Origin: Gnetum montanum
Lineage: Eukaryota > Streptophyta > Gnetopsida > Gnetales > Gnetaceae
NCBI GenBank assembly: GCA_015680685.1
Contig: MNCI01029535.1
Coordinates: 143,822-207,821, forward strand
Reading direction: 5' to 3'
Length of the DNA: 64,000 nt
Below are positions 1-10,187 of this stretch, piece by piece. Position numbers and translations under genes: made by a program. The notes under the pieces were generated by a model. It searched no databases, was not told the origin of the DNA, and saw only the letters and a program-made list of their open reading frames with translations. The first letter of the stretch is position 1. Each line of letters begins with the position of its first letter.

Positions 1-160
1 AATTTGATGGGTTTTATGGGGGTTATAGCCTTTTCTATGTTGGACATGCATGTAGGGGGTGGATCTCACCTACCCCCAGAGTAGAGAGGTACAACCCACA
101 TACTCCCAAATGGAAGGTGTGACATTCACAATGTAGAGAAAGGGGAGGGGGTATGACATT

Positions 161-395
161 TTCCCCCAACCTAGAAGATCTTCCCCTAGCATGGAAGAGT
201 TGCTCCTAGCATGGAAGATCTTCCCCCAGCTTGGAAGATCTACTCCCAATGTGGAAGATCTTTCCACAATGTGAAATATCTACTTCCAATGTGGAAGATC
301 TCACCCTAGCATAGAAGATCTACTCCTAGTGTGGAAGATGTGCCCCCAACATGGAAGATTTTCTCTCAATGTAGAAGCCATCCTCCTAGCTTGGA
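161..395. repeat. 20-bp minisatellite, about 11 units
   Basis: Degenerate units end in TGGAAGATC and begin with TTCCCCC-, TACTCCC- or similar. Consecutive GAAGATC words fall 20 bp apart through 380. This is the only tandem array in D's left fragment and lies just upstream of the TATA box. Confidence 0.85.
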
Positions 396-560
396 TGTCA
401 TCCATTCACTACTATTTTTAGTAAATAGAATGGCCATGGGTTATGACACTTACTATATATGGTAACCCTCCTCAAATTTGGACATCCACCTTACCTATAT
501 GTGGTAGAAATTCATAGCCAAATTATAGCCAATTTATAATCAAAATTAAGGCCAAAACCC

Positions 561-567
561 TATATAA
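561..567 (+). promoter_or_regulatory. TATA box (TATATAA)
   Basis: The motif TATATAAACC lies in otherwise unremarkable sequence. A pyrimidine/adenine-rich stretch suitable for a start site follows about 30 bp downstream. It corresponds in place to the TATA box at 10180 in element A. Function is inferred. Confidence 0.45.
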
Positions 568-1115
568 ACCAATCCCAAACACCATTTTCACATTCTACCC
601 CATTTACACAAATACTTTGGCATTTTTGACAAGAATTTTTACATTCAAGAGCTTTGAACATACACAAAGCTTCTTGAATCACCAGTGTGGAACCCCCCAT
701 AGCCATTGTTATAGCCTCTTGTAACACCAATGTTATAGATCTAATGCAAGAAGTAGCAAAGGTTCGAAAGCATTGGGAGTTGTGGAGCATTTGGATCATG
801 GAACAATGGATTCCAGGCCCCCACCAAAGTGAACCTCTTGCACCCCAGGCACATTTTTGTATACAATCTCTAAATTCTATATATTTTTGGTGAAATAAAG
901 TTTATAGTTTTTGCTTGTGTATGAATTAGATATGTTATTTATTTTCAATACATTTACATTTTCAAATCTATAATCATTTTGAATTTTTATTACTTTCTTT
1001 GCCCTCCTCTAAGTCCCTGGGTGATCTATCGAATTATCTGGGGCACCCTGAATTTCATTTTTTTGAAGGCCCTAGGGATTCAGGATTAAAGTTATTGTGT
1101 TGGGATTTTCAATTT

Positions 1116-1554
1116 TCTAGCAACCAAATTTTTTAGTTGCTACAACTAAGAATTTGAGGTGACTACATTGGCCATGCTACAACTACTAGAAATTGTGATG
1201 ACTATAATGGCATTGTTGGGAAAATCGAAAACCCAATACCACCAACACTAGGGATAGGTGGTTCCAGCGTAGTTCAGGCTATACCCCCACAAAAACCCAT
1301 GAAAATATCAATTTTGGTAGTTCAAAAGGCATTTTTAACCTTTCCAAGCCCAAATATAGACATGGTATGACTTTTTTTTCACTTGGGGAGTGATGCTATG
1401 ACAAGTTATGAGGCATTTTTTCAGCCCCAAAATTTAAAGTATGTGAAATTGCATCTCGTGGATTACAATCTTCACATTTTACAATAAAATTTCAACCTTG
1501 GGTTTAATAGTGGAATTTACAAGTTGTAACATGAGATTTTTTGATGGTGTTTCA
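1116..1554 (-). mobile_element. 3' LTR of element B (internally deleted)
   Basis: The low end TCTAGCAACC aligns with TGTAGCAACC of element E's LTR. The high end GGTGTTTCA is the LTR terminus shared by A, B and E. It is only 439 bp, against about 1.33 kb for B's 5' LTR; about 0.9 kb is missing internally near 1150-1190. The retained part matches 31380-31748 closely. Confidence 0.7.
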
Positions 1555-1621
1555 TTGGTCCCTCTTTGTTGATGTTTAGAAGATTCATCCAAGAGGCATC
1601 AACAAAGAATGCAAAACACCA
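1545..1621 (-). promoter_or_regulatory. PPT hairpin at the 3' LTR junction of B
   Basis: The outer stem TGGTGTTT (1545) pairs with AAAACACCA (1613-1621). The inner stem CTTTGTTGATG pairs with CATCAACAAAG. On the minus strand the polypurine tract AACAAAGAGGGACCAA ends at 1555, immediately before the LTR start TGAAACACC. The same nested stem occurs at 4426, 47887 and 52660. Confidence 0.75.
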
Positions 1622-3117
1622 CTACACATCCATCACCACTGTTCCTTCTTTGCACGTAATTTAGTAGTGTCAAACTATGCCAAAGAGTGCCTATGATGAT
1701 AGGATAAGGTTATGATGAGGTGATATAGGTTAAAGGCTATATATGTTAATGAGGGAGTGGTCACATGGATTAACAATGAATTTTCAATGTTGACATCATG
1801 ATTATATCATGGCAATGACATACTAGCTAGTTAATGCTATCTTCATGCTTCATGGTTCGAAATGTTGGTCACTCGGTAATATTTTTGATGAACCAACACT
1901 CCACTCCAAAGTTTCATCAGCCATTAGGCTCCTCCATTGATGTGTTTGGAGCCATTGACATGTCTTTTGGTCTTCATCGATCTTTCATCTTCTTGGCAGT
2001 TTGCTTCCCCTTTCTTTTTTTTCACACGTTGAAAACTTACTTGGGTTTCACTACCAAGGCTAGGTTTGATTTGGTTTTCTTGTTGAATTAGATGTGTAAC
2101 ATTTAATGGACTTGATGGAGTATGATGAAGGGTATGTCAAATGGCCATAATGCATGAGTGTCAAACATAGGTCAACATTGTTGTTTAGTATAAGGAAGGT
2201 TATAATTAGGCTATGGGATGGTTGCTTAAAGGAGGATAAAGGAAGTGATGTGAAATAAGCACTCTTGCATAGTAGGATAAGATAACCAAATATGATGCAT
2301 CAAGGTCATGTGGTAACTTGTTGCATAATGAGTTGCACTTTTGTGATGATTTTAAGCTTCATATTGCAAGCACAACTCCAAGAGAACAAGAAAAGAAGAC
2401 AAAGAAAACATGTCATTAAAAAATAATATATAGGGCTACATGAGACATCTAGTGAACTAGGCCACCATAGGTCACTATCAATGCAACATGGAGAGATATG
2501 TGCAATGTGCATCAGATTTACAAAACTTACAGTTCATTTATTTATCAAATAGAGAGATTGAGAGAAAGAGAGCATAGAGGATCACTTGTTATAGACCATT
2601 AGAGTCATCAACATTGGTCATTCATTACAACCTATCAAGAAATGTAATGGCTTTAATGTTGAATTGCAAGGGCTTGATGAGGTCATGAGCAGGCTTAAGT
2701 TCTAGTGAGAAACTAGGTCCTATGTGTTTTCTTATCACCATTGTAATTTAGATGGAAATTTTGACTAAGTGGCCCTCCATGATGTCTTTGGCTTCGAGGT
2801 CAATGGTCATCAGGCTACTTCAAGGCATTGAGGCTATATGGTAGAACATTATTTAGGTTTAAGGTTTGGGTATTTAAGGTCAACTTGGTCTAACAACATC
2901 ACAAGAGGGATTTATTTAGGCTTTGAGGCTAGTTGAATTTGCTTCCTTATCCTCCTAGCTCATTCCTACATCATAACATAAGCACATCAAGTGGCACTTG
3001 TGAAATAAAATTATTAAATAATGTAAAAACAATGTAAAATACATTAATAATAATGCATATATTAATCAAAATATATTAGAGCAAAGGCCAAACATGGTTT
3101 AATCATGGTTAACAAAG
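1555..3117 (-). other. 3' untranslated region of element B
   Basis: No credible coding sequence. The stretch is collinear with 47896-49440 in element C, for example the stretch about 2940-3117 against 49290-49440, and around 2365 against 48715. Shorter words are shared with A (5225) and E (53565). The open frames at 1834-2091 and 2306-2512 are not conserved among these copies. Confidence 0.6.
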
Positions 3118-3122
3118 GCTAT
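3118..3122. other. Target site duplication GCTAT, left copy (element A)
   Basis: The 5 bp just outside A's 3' LTR are GCTAT. The identical pentamer follows the 5' LTR at 21896-21900. Joining the two sides restores collinear B sequence. Confidence 0.9.
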
Positions 3123-4435
3123 TGTACCGTCCGAAATCGTCGGTCTCTAGCTGGAAGGAAACAGAAACCAGGAGATCTCCAGACACGCATAGAAGACCCT
3201 ACCTTCGCTTGAGGGAAAGTTGGAATTAACAAAGGCAAAGTACCTTGAGTGGTCCGCACGCGGATCAGGCAAGGATTTCCCCAAACGTACACCGAGGTGC
3301 TATATGCTGGGTTATATGTAAATGGCGTAACAGATGTAAAACGAAACGTAAACAGTGTAACTAGTGTAAACAGAGCGTAAACGTATGAGGGCGTAAATAG
3401 TAAACATGCAACAATTAATGAAAAACTATAACAGATTTTAAGAAGAAAATGTAGCAATATTTTTGCAAAATGAGAGTTACAATGCACCGGTCTAATGCAG
3501 TTGTGGCTTTGACACAAGGCGGATGAATAGCCTCGGTGGATGCAGGGTTGACTGTGTGCTGGTTCAAACTGCAGGCACAGCGTAGAGGCTGTATGCTCAG
3601 CGTACAGGGTTGAGGTCCAGCGTACAGGGTTTCCACTTTGGTTCTTAGCGTCTCTATTTTTCTCTCTGGTTTGCTCAAAATTGCCAACCTCGATCTAAAG
3701 AAAAATTGGGATTTTTATACAGGTTTAGACGTTAGACTCGGGTTGGGTGACACGTGGTGCATTGACCGGGCATGAAAGAATCAAATTTTACAAGTGTACA
3801 GCATGCTGCATCTACTAGGTGTATACGCTGTATTTGGTGGGCGTAGACTTTGGGCGTATACACTGGACGTATATGCTGGGCATGCAGGACGTATACGCTG
3901 GATATGCTGGGCGTATACGCTATATATGCTGGGCGTATACGCTGTGTCTGCTGGGCATATAAGCTGGGTGTGCAGGATGTACATGCTCAGCGTATAGACT
4001 CTAGGATGCATGATGTCAACACTTGATGATCGCTCTGTTCGTGTGAGTTGATGCTCTATGCCAAGTCTTGCTCTGCAGTGTTGGTTTCCATGCCATCTTC
4101 GGGGATTGCATGCCAGGCGTATACATTAATCGTACAGGCTGAGCATACTTGTGAGGCGTGTACGCTAGGCATATATGCTGTGGATGCAAACTTGGGCGTA
4201 TGTGCTGAAAATGCAGACTTAGTGAAAACTAAGTGTGTTGAGCTCTGAAGTTTCCATTTCTGATAGCAAATGTTGTCATGCTCGTCAGTGGGTCCCAGGG
4301 AATTGCTCCTTGTTGAGTTAGACTCCACTTGAAGTTGTCTGTGGGGCCCTCAAGCTTTAGTCATGTTGGAGAACATCATGAATTAGCTCAATTCTTGTTG
4401 GAAAAGTACTAAGCTCAGAATTTTGTGGTGTTTCA
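3123..4435 (-). mobile_element. 3' LTR of element A
   Basis: Starts TGAAACACCAC (minus, at 4435) and ends in CA at 3123. It aligns end to end with 20580-21895, differing mainly by transitions. U3 (higher coordinates) contains repeated GCGTATACGC words at 3794-4210. A minus-strand TATAAAAA lies at 3712-3719, and R-U5 fills the remaining 0.6 kb. Confidence 0.92.
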
Positions 4436-4504
4436 TTGGCCCCTCTTTGTTGATGCTTGGAGGAATCGACCTGAGAAGCGTCAACAAAGAAGTGCAAAAC
4501 ACCA
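4426..4504 (-). promoter_or_regulatory. PPT hairpin at the 3' LTR junction of A
   Basis: The outer stem TGGTGTTT/AAAACACCA and the inner stem CTTTGTTGATGC/GCGTCAACAAAG enclose a loop of about 23 nt. The minus-strand polypurine tract ACAAAGAGGGGCCAA abuts the LTR start TGAAACACC. So one arm of the hairpin contains the PPT and the first bases of the LTR. Confidence 0.8.
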
Positions 4505-5672
4505 CAAGCAACTCGATAGAGACTTTGTCCTTTGCCACCTGACTAGACATCATCGCACCGTGTTCAGTAGTACATGGGATTTTGGGAAATGGAATTTGTA
4601 TTTGATAGGGAAAGGGAAACTATGTGGATTTGGGAGGAATCAAGGTTGTGCATAGTGAAGAGGATGTTCTTGTGTGTATCATGCTGATCCTTGTCAATAG
4701 CCATTGTTTAGCAGGATCGGAATCAAGACATGCGATGTGTGTCCTTTGGCGGAACAAGACTCTTGGTTAGTGTTCAAGAGGGCTTGTTGGCAAGACCAAA
4801 GCTACGTGATGATGCATTGCATTCTTTGGAGGAATAGGGCCCTTGTTTAGTGTTTTAGGGGGAGCCTATTGGCAGAGAGCCAAAGCCATGCAACGGGATG
4901 TTACTTGATTGTTTTAGACATGAACATTTGCTTTCGATGCAACTATCGTCCCGTCTTTTTTTTTTGTGTTCTTATGCTCATTCCCAAATGCCATGTTGTG
5001 GGTTGCAACCGCTTAAGAGTGGCGCGATATGCAACGGCATGTTCAATGTTTCGGGCTGTATCGGATGTGTTTAGGGTGTCACCAAGTATAAGTTGTGGAG
5101 GGATATGTGGGATACGAAATGGGAGATGTACTAGTGAATGGTTTGATTTAGTCTTGTCACATGCGCTGTAAACAACGTCTCACCTTGCTGCTTATGACGA
5201 AGTGCATTCTTGTACGAACACCTCTAAGTGTCATCCTATAAACACAACTCCAAGAAGACAAGAAAAACATGAGTGAGTAAGCAAGCTTAGACTTAAACTG
5301 CTACTGATGAGACAAAGGCACCAGATGAGATTTTGGGCACTTCATATGAATGGCAGCAAATGTTGTTAGGATCAGCCAATGGCGAGCGATGCAGCGATTC
5401 TGATGAAGTTTGAATGCAGCTACAGATTGAGGAACCAGAGATGAAATTGCCAATTTATAGTCTTAGCGGACTATCATGGGTTAGTTTTATGTCATGACCC
5501 ATTGAACATTTCTCATTTAGCGTCATGGTGGACGGTGCATTGCCAGTTTCTAGTCTTAGCGGACCGTGAAGAGGCAAACCAGTTTATAGTCTTAGCGAAC
5601 TCTGGCGAGTGGGACTGTGGTAGTTTATTGTCGTACCGGACGGGTGCTAGTTTATTCTCATTGTAGACATTG
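4505..5672 (-). other. 3' untranslated region of element A
   Basis: Non-coding. It contains two imperfect copies of a roughly 110-bp segment (about 4680-4790 and 4790-4900, sharing GGAACAAGACTCTTG-like and TTGTTTAGTGTT-like words). A block of units of the type AGTTTATAGTCTTAGCGGAC at 5450-5660 leads into the 37-bp array. The ORFs here (4425-4655, 4869-5171) resemble no family I recognise. Confidence 0.5.
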
Positions 5673-6085
5673 TATGGTATCAGTTTACTGTCATGATTCC
5701 AGGATGAGCTGTGGTATCGATTTTAAGTCATGATTCTAGGATTGTTCTATGGTATCAGTTTACCATCATGATTCCAGGACGAGCTGTGGTATTAGTTTAC
5801 TGTCATGATGCTAGGACGGGCTGTGGTATCAGTTTACCATCATGATGCTAGGATGAGCTGTGGTATTAGTTTACCGTCATGATGCCAGGACGAGCTGTGG
5901 TATTAGTTTACCATCATGATGCCAAGACAAGCTGTGGTATCAGTTTACCATCATGATGCCAGGACTAGCTGTGGTATCAGTTTACCGTCATGATGCCAGG
6001 ACGAGCTGTGGTATTAGTTTACCATCATGATGCCAGGATGAGCTGTGGTATCAGTTTACCATCATGATGCTAGGACGAGCGCGTA
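5673..6085. repeat. 37-bp tandem array, about 11 units, 3' of integrase
   Basis: Units begin GTGGTATCAGTTTACCATCA and end GCCAGGACGAGCT, head to tail with no unique spacers. Copies differ at a few positions. The core AGTTTA-(CC/CT)-TCATGATG relates to the minisatellites at 9660, 15231 and 53890. Confidence 0.95.
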
Positions 6086-6099
6086 CTCGAGCTTATACT

Positions 6100-6700
6100 C
6101 AAATGTGGAACGGTTTCAAGAATGAGTGATTGGTAGGATTTGCAAGCTCATTCCCTTCCATATCAGCTAACTTGAATTCTCCGTTGTCGTATGCTTTGGT
6201 GACCAAGTAAGGCCCTTCCCAGTTGGCTGAGAATTTGTCTAGGTGTTCCCGAAAGGCCTTGAGTACAAGATCACCTTCTTTGATGGGGCGTTTATGAATG
6301 TCGTGTTGATGGCATTGTCGTTGTCATTTTTGGTACCATTCAATCTGATCGAGTGAACGTATTCATTCCTCCTCCACCGAGTCCAGGTCAATGATGTGCA
6401 GGTCATTTTTTTTCCCTTCGTCGAGGAGTTCAGAAAGTGTGATCCTCAAAGATGGTACCTGTAGTTCCAGAAGTAAAACAGCTTCTGAACCATAAACAAG
6501 ACTATATGGCGTTTTACCTGTTGAAGTCCGATGCATAGTACGATAGGCCCATAATGCGTATGCCAGCTGCTCGTGCCATCTTTTCTTGCTTTGGGTAAGC
6601 ATCTTTTTAAGTATTGTAATGATGGTTTTTTTTTTGGCTTCTACTTGCCCATTGCTTTGAGGGTAGTAAGGGGATGAAAATAAGTTTTTGATCCCAGACT
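6100..6700 (-). pseudogene. Integrase C-terminal part of element A (after frameshift)
   Basis: Continues integrase in a different frame. The PYYP-x-x-NGQ-x-E segment carrying the catalytic Glu lies at about 6640-6690. A 79-codon frame (6602-6363) with the WAYRT and GKTPYSLVYGSEAV motifs typical of plant gypsy integrases follows. The frame difference from the core (position modulo 3) implies an indel near 6693. Matches to element E at 54.2-54.65 kb support the remaining degenerate part. No chromodomain was recognised. Confidence 0.7.
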
Positions 6701-7480
6701 TTTGCAGAAATTTTTGGTTTCGGCACTGCTGAATTGTGGCCCGTTATCAGTGATGATGGTCATGGGGATACCAAAACGAGTCACAATGTTTTCAAGAATG
6801 AAGTTGCATACGTGTCTAAATGTGGTCTTTCGAAGGGGAACAACTTCTACCCACTTCGTAACATACTCTATCATGGTTATGATGAAACTATGCCCTGCAG
6901 AAGATGAGGGTGTTATTGGTCTAATAAGGTCCAACCCCCACTTTTAAAAGGGCCATGTGATTTGCACTGTATGCAATTTGCTTGGTGGGACATGGATTAG
7001 ATTACGATGTCTTTGATAGGTACTGCATGTTTTAGCCTTGGAGAGGCAATCATACTCCATATGCAGCCAATAGTAGCCTAAGCGTCTTATTTTCATTGCC
7101 ATTGCTTTAGGTGCTATATGTCCTCCGCATAGTCTGTCGTGTACTTGCTCAACGATGTTTTGGGCATCAGTGCTACTAATGCATGTTAGCAGTATGCCTT
7201 TGTAGGATCGATGGCACAATGTGTCTCCTACTAGTGCATATTTCCGAGAACGCTTTCGTATCGCATCATTTTGTGTATTCGTTAGATGTCGCGGCGTTTC
7301 ACCATGTAGAAGGTACTCTTTTATGTCGGCATACCATTCTATCGCATGTGTTGTACTAACAAATGCAATTGGCAATGTATCAAGCGTATCGGTTATGGGT
7401 TTCGCACAGCTGATTATGGAGCTTGGAAACGTATGGAACATGTCAGGGGATATGTTTAGTGCTAATGTGGCCACTGCGTC
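6641..7480 (-). pseudogene. Integrase zinc-binding and core domain of element A
   Basis: The HHCC-type region has H-x6-H (HDRLCGGH) and a first Cys pair member (KTC), but the expected second Cys of C-x2-C is Tyr (TCSTYQ). The core shows WG-x-D (first Asp) after an in-frame TAA at about 6947, then IITDNGPQF with the second Asp. The catalytic Glu is only reached in another frame (see 6100-6700). It is in the same frame as RT and both RNase H domains. Integrates the cDNA in an intact element; this copy is broken. Confidence 0.85.
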
Positions 7481-7927
7481 TGCGATGGTATTGTCGTTTC
7501 TGGAGACATGTTGCATGTTCATGTTTTCGAATCGTTTCATTAAGTGTTTGGCTAAGTCATAGTATGGTTGTAAATGTTGTGCTTTACATGTATAAATATC
7601 TGTGACTTGGTTCAAAACCAGTTGTGAGTCTCCTCTGACCACGAGTCGTGTGATGTCTGAAGCTAGTGCTGCCATAAGACCTCTAAGGAGACCTTCGTAC
7701 TCTGCTATGTTGTTGGTAGAGTGAATGTCGAAACGATAAGCAAAGGGTCTAATCTCCCCGAAGGGATAGGTGATGACAGCGGCAGCACTTCCCCCTCGAG
7801 AGGTGGATGCTCCATCAAAGTTTAAAATAGCATCATAGCCATCAGGTATTATGTCTATTGCACTCACATTTTCATCGGGGAATTCTAGCTCTATCGTTGC
7901 CTGGTCGTGCGTTGGTGACGTGGTCAT
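7481..7927 (-). CDS. Archaeal-like RNase H (second RNase H) of element A
   Basis: This is the N-terminal half of a 327-codon open frame. Counting from its Met, D38 (NFDGAS), E76 (NNIAEYEGLL), D100 (VRGDSQLV) and D149 (NTIADAVATLAL) match the four acidic catalytic positions of RNase HI-type enzymes. A second RNase H between the Ty3-type RNase H and integrase defines the Tat branch of plant gypsy elements. It degrades RNA in RNA/DNA hybrids during reverse transcription. It is the only enzymatic domain of A with all key residues visible and no internal stop. It is separated from the first RNase H by one TAA at 7943 in the same frame. Confidence 0.9.
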
Positions 7928-7942
7928 TTGATTTACTATGGC

Positions 7943-8480
7943 CTATCCCTTAACTGATGATTGCGCTATGTAGTGTAGGTCAAAATCAGCTATCATAGCT
8001 TTCCAATGGGCTATTCTACTTGATTCGTAAATATTTCCGGTGATAGCTCTAAGCACATTATCCTTGAAGATTATGTTAACTTGGTTATGGAAGAGGTAAT
8101 GTCGCCATTTATTTAAGGAAAAGACCAAGGCTAAACATGACCTCTCGTTATATTTCTTCTCATGGGCTACTAATGCATGGCTTAAGTAGTAGACAAGGAT
8201 TTCGGTTCCATCGTCTTGTTTCTGGCAAAGCATGGACGCGATTGACAAGTCTGAAGTGGCAAGGTAGATGTAAAACGGTTTATCATTTTAAGGTGGATAA
8301 ACTATGGGTAGTTGAACGAGTGTTGCTTTAATATTTTCAAATGTTTCCTGGCACTGTGGAGTCCATTCAAAAGGGATGCTCTTGCGTAGCAAGTGGTTCA
8401 TAGGTTTCATCTTGTCTGTTAGTTTTTCTATGAAACGTCTGATGAACTATAATCTACCTTGTAGACCTCGAAGTTCGATA
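7943..8480 (-). pseudogene. Ty3-type RNase H of element A
   Basis: The tether region (PFEWTPQCQ) and the stretch SHALVAHEKKYNERSCLAL followed by WRHYLFHNQV are the usual features of the gypsy RNase H, which in Tat elements is degenerate. In-frame stops occur after YPP (TAA) near 8290 and at the C-terminal end (TAA, 7943). The frame is shared with RT upstream. Element E has an equivalent at 56.46-55.9 kb. Confidence 0.8.
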
Positions 8481-9145
8481 AGGTTGCCAGGTGGTTTTAA
8501 GTTTGTTATGACCTTAATTTTATCGGGGTCTACTCATATCCCTGCTTCTGAGGCTATGAATCTAAGCATTTTACCTGTCTTGACTCTGAAGATGCATTTC
8601 TTTGGGTTAAGTCTCAGCTCGTATTTTAAACAACATTTTAGTACTAGGTCGAGATCTTGTACATGTTGTTTTGATGTCTTTGATTTAACCACAATTTCGT
8701 CCATGTAGTCATTGAGCGAGTGCAACATGTAATCGCTAAAAATGAATGTCATCGCCCTTTGATATGTGGCCCCAATGTTCTTGAGACTGAAGGGCATCAT
8801 TGTGTAACAAAAGATTCCCCATGGTGTCATAAAGGTAGTCCGGAGCTGATGTTCTGGGTTAATGCATATTTGGTTGTATCCTGAGAAGCCATCCATAAAA
8901 GATAATAGGGCGTGCCCAGCGGTTGAGTCAACAAGTTGATCGATGCTAGGTAGGGGAAAATCATCTTTTATGGTTGCAACATTGAGATCTCGGAAGTCAA
9001 TGCACAAGCGAATACTTCTGTTCTTTTTCGGGACAATGACCATCTTGGATACCCAATCGATGTAATTGATAGCCTGAATGAAACCATCCTGATAAAGTTT
9101 GATGATTTCATTGCGAACCGCCAATGCTACCTCAGGTTTAACCTT
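8480..9145 (-). pseudogene. Reverse transcriptase of element A
   Basis: Motifs in order: DGFI, SKMVIVPKKN, RLCIDFRDLN, FPLPSIDQLVD, FMDGFSGYNQI, TPWGIFCYTMMPFSLKN, then the active site DYMDEIVV and LNPKKC. The usual Y-x-D-D is YMDE here, so the second catalytic Asp is Glu, which should impair activity. In-frame TGA at about 9144 and TGA near 8534 and TAG near 8458 interrupt an otherwise continuous frame. These stops are each one transition from Arg or Gln codons. Matches element E (YIDD) over its length. Confidence 0.92.
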
Positions 9146-9628
9146 TCACGCCTTTTGTTTTACTAGCCTCAGTTTTGAATCAAGGATAATGTTGTGTTGG
9201 ACGATTTGAGGATCTAACCCGGGCATGTCGGTGTAAGACCAAGTGAATGCTTTCATGTTGTTTCGAAGTACATCTTCTACATCTTTGGCCAATTGAGGTT
9301 GCAATAGTGCACTCAATTTTAATATTTTGATTTCTCCATCGGACATGGCGATGGGGGTTTCAGTCAGCGGGTCTTTGGTGATGCTTTCAGCTTCTATGTC
9401 AAGGGGTTTTGTCACACCTTTGTAGTTATCTAGTGTTTGTTGTGTTGGGGCTATGACTGCGTCATCTGTTGGTAAACTTAAGTGGATGAGATTTATGTCG
9501 ATGTCCCTCGCAATCTTTCCATACGGCCCATCGATGATTAACAGTGCGGGTAAACGCTGACAATCCATCAGGCTTGCTCCTGCCAATAAACAGAGAGCAG
9601 AATGAGCCAATAGGTATTTTTTTTTCAT
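9146..9628 (-). CDS. Pre-RT region of pol, element A
   Basis: A 160-codon frame leading straight into RT in the same frame. It contains the conserved gypsy segment with FTWSYTDMPGLDPQIVQHNI, found just upstream of RT in Tat and Athila elements. The N-terminal part (residues 1-60) has no recognised function. The nearest upstream protease is 6 kb away, on the other side of the opposite-strand gene, so a spliced or separately initiated message would be needed for expression. Confidence 0.75.
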   Translation of the reverse strand: MKKKYLLAHSALCLLAGASLMDCQRLPALLIIDGPYGKIARDIDINLIHLSLPTDDAVIAPTQQTLDNYKGVTKPLDIEAESITKDPLTETPIAMSDGEIKILKLSALLQPQLAKDVEDVLRNNMKAFTWSYTDMPGLDPQIVQHNIILDSKLRLVKQKA

Positions 9629-9659
9629 GTTCTCTAGTAGTGTAAGTCATGTGTACATG

Positions 9660-9965
9660 TGTGATGGTGGTTTATCATCGCACCAAGACGCATGGAAATT
9701 TAAGGCCTTACCGGGTCGTGAGTGGCAGTTTAAGGCCTTACTGGGCCGAATGTGGGACACATGGCAGTTTGAGGCCTTACTGGGCTGTGAGTGGCAATTT
9801 AAGGCCTTACTGGGCCAGGTGTGGGATGTATGTGGCAGTTTAAGGCCTTACCGGGCCGTCATGGCAGTTTAAGGCCATACCGGGCTGTGTGTGAGCAGTA
9901 GGTGGCAGTTTAAGGCCTTACCAGTCCGCCATGGCAGTTTAAGGCCATACCGGGCCTGATGTTCA
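9660..9965. repeat. Minisatellite between RT and the opposite-strand gene
   Basis: About nine copies of the core GGCAGTTTAAGGCCTTACYG (with CC/CT variants), separated by spacers of 3-25 bp such as GTGAGT or GTGTGGGATGTAT. The core AGTTTAAGGCC recurs at 15240-15290 on the far side of the gene block and, degenerate, at 25436, 35205 and 53890 in other elements. Confidence 0.92.
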
Positions 9966-10179
9966 TCGTATAATTTGCATAAGAGAGTTTGCGCCAAAAT
10001 GTTTAGTGTGAGCCTCTGAAGTTGGTTTACGAGGGAATCAACATGTGGTAGTGTTCGTTTTGTTTTATATATTTTTATTCGTGCTTTGTATTTTTAACGA
10101 TTTTGAAATAAAATTGATAAACTATAAAAAACATTAAAAAAAATCGAAGGCGACAGCGGCGGCGGGGCCGGTGCAGTGC

Positions 10180-10187
10180 TATATATA
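10180..10187 (+). promoter_or_regulatory. TATA box of the opposite-strand gene in element A
   Basis: TATATATA within GTGCTATATATAGTG, preceded by a GC-rich stretch (GCGGCGGCGGGGCCGG) unusual for the window. The first long frame starts 266 bp downstream (ATG 10446). The intervening leader consists of AGCGTAAGC-like repeats. Confidence 0.6.

Larger units (their letters stand above)
1..1115 (+). other. Left interior fragment of element D, with promoter-like and exon-like content
   Basis: B inserted at 1111-1115, so this stretch continues leftward from 31749 as the interior of the older element D. It holds a 20-bp minisatellite (161-395), a plus-strand TATA box (561-567), a 68-codon open frame (687-893) and AATAAA at 894-899. 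By position it matches the minisatellite, TATA box and first exon of the opposite-strand gene in element A. The short ORF has no recognised domain. An alternative reading is an LTR of an unrelated plus-strand element, because TATA followed by AATAAA about 330 bp later also fits U3-R. No flanking PBS was found to decide. Confidence 0.35.

Noticed and set aside
3781-4011. Overlapping open frames on both strands with repeated YTPSIY / AYTPS residues
   Set aside because: They are translations of the GCGTATACGC repeats in the LTR of A; the same happens at 21189-21474.
4869-5171. 100-codon plus-strand open frame in A's 3' UTR
   Set aside because: Not preserved in the collinear 3' UTRs of B, C and E, and no family resemblance.
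5673-6085. Possible CRISPR array (37-bp repeats)
   Set aside because: Units are contiguous with no unique spacers, and the locus lies inside a plant retrotransposon.
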